From Aeromonas finlandensis (GTDB lineage: Bacteria > Pseudomonadota > Gammaproteobacteria > Enterobacterales > Aeromonadaceae), in assembly GCF_000764645.1 (NCBI RefSeq), contig NZ_JRGK01000054.1:1-42938 (forward strand): a stretch of DNA of 42,938 nt, given 5' to 3'. Positions 37,507-42,938 of this stretch are shown piece by piece (positions within the stretch are counted from its first letter, which is position 1; the number at the start of each line of letters is the position of its first letter). Position numbers and translations under genes: made by a program. Under the pieces are notes generated by a model. It worked only from the letters and a program-made list of their open reading frames with translations. It made no database searches and had not been told where the DNA came from.

Positions 37507-38835
37507 ATGTCCGAGATGACCCCGAGAGAAATCGTCCACGAGCTGGATCGTCACATCATTGGTCAGGCCGATGCCAAGCGCGCCGTTGCCGTTGCCCTGC
37601 GCAACCGCTGGCGCCGGATGCAGCTCAACGAAGAGATGCGCCATGAAGTGACCCCGAAAAACATCCTGATGATCGGCCCGACCGGTGTCGGCAAGACCGA
37701 GATCGCCCGTCGTCTGGCCAAGCTGGCCAACGCCCCCTTCATCAAGGTAGAAGCGACCAAGTTCACCGAAGTGGGCTATGTCGGCAAGGAAGTGGACAGC
37801 ATCATCCGCGATCTGACCGATGCCGCCATCAAGCTGGTGCGCGAAACCGAGATGGAGAAGATGAAATACCGCGCCGAGGAAGCCGCTGAAGAGCGCATCC
37901 TCGACGCCCTGCTGCCCAACCCGCGCAACACCTGGGGTGAGGAAGAGAAAGCCGACAACTCCAACACCCGCCAGATCTTCCGCAAGAAACTGCGTGAAGG
38001 TCAGCTGGATGACAAAGAGATCGAGCTGGAGCTCTCCGCCTCCCCGATGGGCGTCGAAATCATGACCCCGCCGGGCATGGAAGAGATGGCCAACCAGTTG
38101 CAGGGGCTGTTCCAGAACCTGGGCCAGAACCAGAAGAAGAAGCGCAAGATCAAGGTCAAAGAGGCAATGAAGGCGCTGATCGAAGAGGAAGCGGCCCGTC
38201 TGGTCAATCCGGAAGAGTTGAAGCAGAAAGCGATCGCCGCAGTCGAGAACAACGGCATCGTCTTCCTCGACGAGATCGACAAGATCTGCAAGCGCGGCGA
38301 GAGCTCCGGCCCCGATGTCTCCCGTGAAGGGGTACAGCGCGACCTGCTGCCGCTGGTTGAGGGTTGCACCGTCAACACCAAGCACGGCATGGTCAAGACC
38401 GACCACATCCTGTTTGTCGCCTCCGGCGCCTTCCAGATCGCCAAGCCGTCTGACCTCATCCCCGAGCTGCAGGGCCGTCTGCCGATCCGGGTCGAGCTGA
38501 CCGCCCTGACCACCGATGACTTCGAGCGCATCCTGACCGAACCGAATGCCTCCCTGACCGATCAGTACAAGGCGCTGATGGCCACCGAAGGGGTCAACAT
38601 CGAGTTCACCAAGGATGGCATCCGCCGTCTGGCCGAAGCGGCCTGGCAGGTCAACGAGCGTACCGAGAATATCGGTGCCCGTCGCCTGCACACCGTGATG
38701 GAGCGCCTGATGGAAGATATCTCCTACGACGCCTCCGAGAAGTCCGGCGAGACCTTTGTCATCGACACCGATTACGTCAATGCCCACCTCGGCAAGCTGA
38801 TTGAAGACGAGGACCTGAGCCGCTTTATTCTGTAA
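37507..38835 (+). CDS. hslU: HslU (ClpY) AAA+ unfoldase
   Basis: This 442-residue AAA+ ATPase unfolds substrates and feeds them to HslV. It opens with [20 protein letters not shown]. Walker [10 protein letters not shown] is at residues 57-65, the pore loop [13 protein letters not shown] near 88-100, an intermediate I-domain at about 110-240, Walker [12 protein letters not shown] near 253-263, and the sensor/arginine-finger region [12 protein letters not shown]. The C-terminal EDLSRFIL tail, which inserts into HslV, is intact. ATG 37507 follows CAGGAA. A terminator follows at 38855-38882. Confidence 0.97.
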   Translation: MSEMTPREIVHELDRHIIGQADAKRAVAVALRNRWRRMQLNEEMRHEVTPKNILMIGPTGVGKTEIARRLAKLANAPFIKVEATKFTEVGYVGKEVDSIIRDLTDAAIKLVRETEMEKMKYRAEEAAEERILDALLPNPRNTWGEEEKADNSNTRQIFRKKLREGQLDDKEIELELSASPMGVEIMTPPGMEEMANQLQGLFQNLGQNQKKKRKIKVKEAMKALIEEEAARLVNPEELKQKAIAAVENNGIVFLDEIDKICKRGESSGPDVSREGVQRDLLPLVEGCTVNTKHGMVKTDHILFVASGAFQIAKPSDLIPELQGRLPIRVELTALTTDDFERILTEPNASLTDQYKALMATEGVNIEFTKDGIRRLAEAAWQVNERTENIGARRLHTVMERLMEDISYDASEKSGETFVIDTDYVNAHLGKLIEDEDLSRFIL

Positions 38836-38854
38836 GCGCAGTTCTGTTTGCAAA

Positions 38855-38882
38855 AAAACGCCTCCAGAAATGGGGGCGTTTT
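38855..38882 (+). terminator. Intrinsic terminator of hslVU
   Basis: AAAACGCCTCC (38855-38865) pairs with GGGGGCGTTTT (38872-38882), with one wobble, around a six-base loop; the right arm ends in four T. Confidence 0.85.
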
Positions 38883-38951
38883 GCATTTGAAGTCCCAGCC
38901 CCCTTCTCTCTATTCCCCAATCGCACCAAGCACCAAAACACTCAACTGGTA

Positions 38952-39029
38952 TACCTATTTTTGTATATCTTTGAATTTTATCGAATTACCCCTGACGAGA
39001 TATATAAATAGACACTTGATTTGCATCAA
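38952..39029 (+). promoter_or_regulatory. nirB promoter control sites: FNR box and NarL/NarP-like heptamers
   Basis: TTGATTTGCATCAA (39016-39029) is a perfect FNR box (TTGAT-N4-ATCAA). If it sits at -41.5, transcription begins near 39064, about 36 nt before nirB. Upstream are two matches to the NarL/NarP heptamer TACYYMT: TACCTAT (38952-38958) and TACCCCT (38987-38993). Induction without oxygen in the presence of nitrate or nitrite is therefore expected, as at E. coli nirB. Confidence 0.8.
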
Positions 39030-39099
39030 TTGCCCGCCCCTGCCGACTGGGTAGCCTAGCCCCAGAATGATGTTTTATTACTCCAAACTAGAGGCAATC

Positions 39100-41646
39100 A
39101 TGAGCAAAGTCAGACTGGTCGTTGTGGGCAACGGCATGGTGGGGCACCGCTTCATCGAAGAGCTGATCGAGCGGGCCGACCCGGGCCGCTACGAGATCAC
39201 CGTCTTCGGTGCAGAACCCCGTCCCGCCTACGATCGCGTCCATCTCTCCTCCTACTTCTCCCATCACACCAGTGAAGATCTCTCCCTCGTCAAACCCGGC
39301 TTCTACGACAAGCACGGCATCCGCCTGCTGCTCGGCGAAGCGGTGAAAACAATCGACAGGGCCAACCGCGAAGTGCACTCCAACAAGGGCACTGTGGTCG
39401 GGTATGACAAGCTGGTGCTGGCTACCGGCTCCTACCCCTGGGTGCCCTCCATTGCGGGCAGCCAGCACCACGAGTGCTTCGTCTATCGCACCATCGAGGA
39501 TCTGAAAGCCATCCGCAGCGCCGCCAAGAGCGGCAAGAGCGGGGTGGTGATTGGTGGCGGTCTGCTTGGCCTCGAAGCCGCCGGTGCCCTCAAGGCGCTG
39601 GGTCTCGAGACCCACGTGGTGGAGTTTGCTCCTGTGCTGATGGCCGAGCAGCTCGACGGTCAGGGCGGCCAGCTGCTGCGCCGCAAGATTGAATCCATGG
39701 GTGTGCAGGTACACACCAGCAAGAGCACCAGCGAGATCCTGATGCATGGCGGTGAGCAGGCGAAGCACCGCCTCGCCTTTGCCGACGGCAGCCAGCTTGA
39801 GGTGGATGTGGTGGTCTTCTCCACCGGTATCCGCCCGCAAGATACCTTGGGCCGCTACGGTGATCTCGCCATCGCCGAACGCGGTGGCATCGTCATCGAC
39901 GATCACTGCCTCACCTCCGATCCCGACATCTATGCCATCGGCGAGTGCGCCGCCTGGCAGGGCCGCTTCTTCGGGTTGGTGGCGCCGGGCTACAAGATGG
40001 CCCAGATCACCGTCGACCATCTGCTCGGCGGCGACAGCCGTTTCGAGGGGGCGGACATGAGCGCCAAGCTCAAGCTGCTCGGCGTCTCCGTCGGCTCCAT
40101 CGGCGATGCCCACGGCCGCACCCCGGGCAGCCACAGCTATGTGTTCCAGGACGACCAAGCTGGCGTCTACAAGAAGATCGTGGTGAGCGAGGACAACAGC
40201 CGCCTGCTCGGCGCCGTGCTGGTGGGTGATGTGGAAGATTACGGCAACCTGCTGCAGATGATGCTCAACGCCCTGCCGCTGCCGAGCCACCCGGACACCC
40301 TGATCCTGCCCGCCTACGCCGGTGCCAAGCCGACGCTGGGGGTGGATGCCCTGCCGGAGAGCGCCCAGATCTGCTCCTGCTTCGACGTATCCAAAGGCGA
40401 CATCGCTCAGGCGGTGGCCGAGGGGCACACCACCCTGGCCGCCATCAAGCAGCACACCAAGGCCGGAACCGGCTGCGGCGGCTGTGTGCCGCTCATCAGT
40501 CAGGTGCTCAACGCCGAGCTGGTGAAGCAGGGCATCGAGGTCAACAACCACCTCTGCGCCCACTTCCCCCACTCCCGTCAGGAGCTGTTCCATCTGGTCA
40601 AGGTGGAGGGGATCAAGAGCTTCGACGAGCTGCTGGCCAAGCATGGTCAGGGCTATGGCTGCGAGGTGTGCAAACCGACCGTCGGCTCCATCCTCGCCTC
40701 CTGCTGGAACGAGCATGTGCTGAGCCCGCGCAATACCCCGCTGCAGGACACCAACGACATCTTCCTCGGCAACATGCAGAAGGACGGCAGCTACTCCGTC
40801 ATCCCGCGCATGGCCGGTGGCGAAGTGACCCCGGAAGGGCTGCTGGCGGTGGCCGAAGTGGCCCGCGACTACCAGCTCTACACCAAGATCACCGGCGCCC
40901 AGCGCATCGGCCTGTTCGGGGCCCAGAAGGATGATCTGCCCGCCATCTGGCGCAAACTGCTGGCGGCCGGATTCGAGACCGGTCAGGCCTACGCCAAGGC
41001 GCTGCGCATGGCCAAGACCTGCGTCGGCAGCACCTGGTGCCGTTTCGGCGTGCAGGACAGCGTCGGCCTCGGGGTCTTCCTCGAGAACCGCTACAAGGGG
41101 ATTCGCACCCCGCACAAGATGAAGTTCGGTGTCTCCGGCTGTACCCGTGAATGCGCAGAAGCCCAGGGCAAGGATGTCGGCATCATCGCCACCGACGCGG
41201 GCTGGAACCTCTATGTGGGCGGCAACGGCGGCATGAAGCCGCGCCACGCCGACCTGCTGGCTTCTGACCTCGACCGCGAGACGTTAGTCCGGTTGATAGA
41301 CCGTTTTATGATGTTCTACGTCACCAGCGCCGACAAACTGCAGCGCACCTCGGTCTGGCTCGGCAATCTGGAAGGGGGCGTCGACTACCTGCGCGAGGTG
41401 ATCGTCGACGACAAGCTGGGGCTGGCCAAGACGCTGGAGCGCGATATCCAACGCCTTATCGACAGCTACGAGTGCGAATGGTCGCGCACCCTCAATGAAG
41501 AGGAAGCGCTCAAGCGCTTCAGCCACTTCATCAACAGCGACAAGCGCGATCCGGACGTTCAGTTCGTCGCCGAGCGCGACCAGCATCGACCGGCCACTCC
41601 GGCCGAGCGCATCCCCGTCTACCAGATCGAGGTGGAGACCAAATAA
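39100..41646 (+). CDS. nirB: NADH-dependent nitrite reductase large subunit NirB
   Basis: This 848-residue cytoplasmic subunit reduces nitrite to ammonium with NADH. The N-terminal FAD/NADH half has VVVGNGMVGHRF and GGGLLGLEAAGAL. BFD-type [2Fe-2S] modules follow, with ICSCFDVSKGD and GTGCGGC, then a second cysteine set (GYGCEVCKPTVG). The C-terminal sulphite/nitrite reductase half binds siroheme and [4Fe-4S] through C641, C647, C681 and C685 (C-x5-C ... C-x3-C in TCVGSTWC and GCTREC). ATG 39100 follows GAGG; an in-frame ATG at 39067 lies at the likely transcription start and is rejected. The stop overlaps the nirD start by one base. Confidence 0.97.
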   Translation: MSKVRLVVVGNGMVGHRFIEELIERADPGRYEITVFGAEPRPAYDRVHLSSYFSHHTSEDLSLVKPGFYDKHGIRLLLGEAVKTIDRANREVHSNKGTVVGYDKLVLATGSYPWVPSIAGSQHHECFVYRTIEDLKAIRSAAKSGKSGVVIGGGLLGLEAAGALKALGLETHVVEFAPVLMAEQLDGQGGQLLRRKIESMGVQVHTSKSTSEILMHGGEQAKHRLAFADGSQLEVDVVVFSTGIRPQDTLGRYGDLAIAERGGIVIDDHCLTSDPDIYAIGECAAWQGRFFGLVAPGYKMAQITVDHLLGGDSRFEGADMSAKLKLLGVSVGSIGDAHGRTPGSHSYVFQDDQAGVYKKIVVSEDNSRLLGAVLVGDVEDYGNLLQMMLNALPLPSHPDTLILPAYAGAKPTLGVDALPESAQICSCFDVSKGDIAQAVAEGHTTLAAIKQHTKAGTGCGGCVPLISQVLNAELVKQGIEVNNHLCAHFPHSRQELFHLVKVEGIKSFDELLAKHGQGYGCEVCKPTVGSILASCWNEHVLSPRNTPLQDTNDIFLGNMQKDGSYSVIPRMAGGEVTPEGLLAVAEVARDYQLYTKITGAQRIGLFGAQKDDLPAIWRKLLAAGFETGQAYAKALRMAKTCVGSTWCRFGVQDSVGLGVFLENRYKGIRTPHKMKFGVSGCTRECAEAQGKDVGIIATDAGWNLYVGGNGGMKPRHADLLASDLDRETLVRLIDRFMMFYVTSADKLQRTSVWLGNLEGGVDYLREVIVDDKLGLAKTLERDIQRLIDSYECEWSRTLNEEEALKRFSHFINSDKRDPDVQFVAERDQHRPATPAERIPVYQIEVETK

Positions 41647-41963
41647 TGAAACTTGCCTGCCAACTCAACGACATCCTGCCGGGCACTGGTGTCTGCGCAC
41701 TCATTGAAGGTCGCCAGATCGCCCTGTTCCGCCCGAGCGCGGCAGCCGAGGTGTTCGCCATCGACAACCGGGATCCCTTCTTCGCCGCCAACGTGCTGTC
41801 GCGGGGCCTGATTTGCGAACACGACGGCGAGCTCTGGGTCGCCAGCCCGCTCAAGAAGCAGCGCTTTCGCCTGAGCGACGGCCACTGTTTCGACAACCCT
41901 GAGATGTCGTTGCAGAGCTACCCCGTTGAAGTGCGCGACCAGCATGTCTGGGTCGCCGTCTAA
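41646..41963 (+). CDS. nirD: Nitrite reductase small subunit NirD
   Basis: This 105-residue Rieske-fold subunit partners NirB. It starts MKLACQLNDILPGTGVCALI and contains RQIALFRPSAAAEVFAIDNRD, LICEHDGELWVASPLKKQRF and a C-terminal YPVEVRDQHVWVAV. As in other NirD proteins the Cys/His cluster ligands of true Rieske proteins are missing. It overlaps nirB by one base (TAATG), implying coupled translation. A hairpin (41984-42003) separates it from nirC. Confidence 0.94.
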   Translation: MKLACQLNDILPGTGVCALIEGRQIALFRPSAAAEVFAIDNRDPFFAANVLSRGLICEHDGELWVASPLKKQRFRLSDGHCFDNPEMSLQSYPVEVRDQHVWVAV

Positions 41964-41983
41964 AGCCGATTTCACTCTCTTTC

Positions 41984-42003
41984 GGGCTGCCTGTGGGCAG
42001 CCC
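41984..42003 (+). other. Intercistronic hairpin between nirD and nirC
   Basis: GGGCTGCC (41984-41991) pairs perfectly with GGCAGCCC (41996-42003) around TGTG, followed by only TTT. It may stabilise nirBD mRNA or act as a weak terminator before nirC. Confidence 0.6.
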
Positions 42004-42020
42004 TTTCAAGGACTCACAAG

Positions 42021-42833
42021 ATGTACACGGAAACCATCAACAAGTGCGCCGCCAACGCGGCCCGCATCAACCGCTTCGAGCGCAGCGACAAGCTCGGCTT
42101 CTGGCTCAGCTCCGCCATGGCAGGGGCCTATGTGGGCCTCGGCATCATCCTAATCTTCACCCTGGGCAATCTGGTGGATCCCGCCATCCGGCCGCTGGTG
42201 ATGGGGGCCACCTTCGGCATCGCCCTGACCCTGGTGATCATCGCTGGCTCCGAGCTGTTTACCGGCCACACCATGTTCCTCACCTTCGGGGTGAAGAGCG
42301 GCAAGATCACCATGGCCGACCTGCTGCGCATCCTGCCGCAGACCTGGGCAGGCAACCTGATTGGCTCCGTCGTGGTGGCGCTGATCTACTCCTACGGCGG
42401 CAGCCTGCTGCCGGACGCAGGCAGTCTGGCCCACAAGGTGGCGCTGGCCAAAACCCAGGCACCGGCGCTGACCCTGTTTATGAAGGGGATCCTCTGCAAC
42501 TGGCTGGTCTGCCTCGCCATCTGGATGGCGCTGCGCACCGAAGGGGCCGCCCGCTTCATCGCCATCTGGTGGTGCCTGCTGGCCTTTATCGCCTCCGGCT
42601 ACGAGCACTCCATCGCCAACATGACCCTGTTCGCGCTCTCCTGGTTTGGTGCCCACTCCGAGGCCTACACCCTGGGCGGCATCGGCCACAACCTGCTGTG
42701 GGTGACCCTGGGCAACACCGTCTCCGGCGTCCTCTTTATGGGCCTCGGCTACTGGTATGCCACCCCGAAGGCTGAGCGCCCGGTGGCAGTGACCGACACC
42801 ACCAGCACCGCCAACCAGACCCAAACCGCCTGA
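42021..42833 (+). CDS. nirC: Nitrite transporter NirC (formate/nitrite channel family)
   Basis: This 270-residue inner-membrane protein of the FocA/NirC pentameric channel family brings nitrite into the cell for NirBD. Six hydrophobic segments are visible, with AGAYVGLGIILIFTLG, the conserved ELFTGHTMFLTFG, KGILCNWLVCLAIWMAL and the histidine-bearing ASGYEHSIANMTLF. The C-terminal tail is Thr/Gln-rich. ATG 42021 follows AAGGA. It sits between nirD and cysG as in E. coli. Confidence 0.95.
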   Translation: MYTETINKCAANAARINRFERSDKLGFWLSSAMAGAYVGLGIILIFTLGNLVDPAIRPLVMGATFGIALTLVIIAGSELFTGHTMFLTFGVKSGKITMADLLRILPQTWAGNLIGSVVVALIYSYGGSLLPDAGSLAHKVALAKTQAPALTLFMKGILCNWLVCLAIWMALRTEGAARFIAIWWCLLAFIASGYEHSIANMTLFALSWFGAHSEAYTLGGIGHNLLWVTLGNTVSGVLFMGLGYWYATPKAERPVAVTDTTSTANQTQTA

Positions 42834-42845
42834 TCCGGAGGCCCC

Positions 42846-42938
42846 ATGGACTACTTGCCCATCTTTTGCCGACTCGACAACAAACCCGTGCTGCTGGTCG
42901 GCGGCGGCGAGGTAGCGGAGCGCAAGGCGCGCCTGCTG
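42846..42938 (+). CDS. cysG: Siroheme synthase CysG, N-terminal part (cut by window end)
   Basis: Only the first 31 codons are present: [20 protein letters not shown] followed by [11 protein letters not shown]. This is the start of the CysG precorrin-2 dehydrogenase/ferrochelatase domain with its NAD-binding GGGEVA loop. GGAGG lies five bases before ATG 42846. CysG makes the siroheme that NirB needs, which fits its place at the end of nirBDC. A shorter, CysG(B)-only protein cannot be ruled out from this fragment. Confidence 0.9.
   Translation, partial: MDYLPIFCRLDNKPVLLVGGGEVAERKARLL

Noticed and set aside
39088-41247. Long minus-strand open frame (719 codons) opposite nirB
   Set aside because: Antisense shadow of nirB; composition is rich in Gly, His, Ala and Leu from GC-skewed codons.

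Overview
The window looks like chromosomal DNA of an Aeromonas-type gammaproteobacterium. It is GC-rich and dense with genes. The proteins closely resemble E. coli/Vibrio-type versions (GalETKM, MglBAC, HslVU, NirBDC, TrmA, LdhA, FtsN). There are no insertion sequences, prophage genes, tRNAs, rRNAs or CRISPR arrays. This is inferred from protein character and gene order, not from a database search.

Layout. (1) 1-4334, minus strand: a polyamine (putrescine) catabolism and uptake operon, puuA - aminotransferase - potF (cut by the window edge), preceded by a sigma-54-type promoter with an NtrC-like half-site cluster upstream. (2) 4335-13276, mostly plus strand housekeeping: a short DksA-family protein, an orphan periplasmic binding protein, a DUF962/Mpo1-like membrane protein, CreA, D-lactate dehydrogenase, a YegD-type Hsp70, a META/HslJ lipoprotein, an HDOD protein and a MalZ-type glucosidase. 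The yegD gene is flanked on both sides by diverged partial copies of its own ends. (3) 13376-16446: a degenerate cobalamin-adenosyltransferase-like protein, a DUF5610-like protein and trmA. (4) 16514-30853: a galactose regulon. On the minus strand run lacZ, mglBAC and a chemoreceptor gene; then galR; and on the plus strand galETKM. The lacZ, mglB and galE promoters share one architecture: a GalR-type 16-bp operator near -60, a CRP-like site near -41.5 and a fitting -10 box. (5) 30967-33812: uppP, then an ECF sigma factor/ChrR anti-sigma pair and a LON-domain protein. The sigma operon and the LON gene each have a TGATC(C/T)-N16-CGTA motif upstream, so the LON protein is probably in the sigma regulon. 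(6) 34124-38835: argS-ftsN, then hslVU behind a near-consensus sigma-32 promoter. (7) 39100-42938: the anaerobic nitrite reductase operon nirBDC-cysG (cysG cut by the window end) behind a perfect FNR box.

How it fits together: galactose enters by MglBAC, may be sensed by the co-oriented chemoreceptor, is released from beta-galactosides by LacZ and enters glycolysis through GalM-GalK-GalT-GalE, with GalR and CRP coordinating the promoters. I see no wholly new multi-gene system. The observations most worth following are the matching ECF promoters, the gal/lac/mgl promoter architecture, the duplication scars at both ends of yegD, the degenerate PduO-like protein and the chemoreceptor in the mgl cluster.
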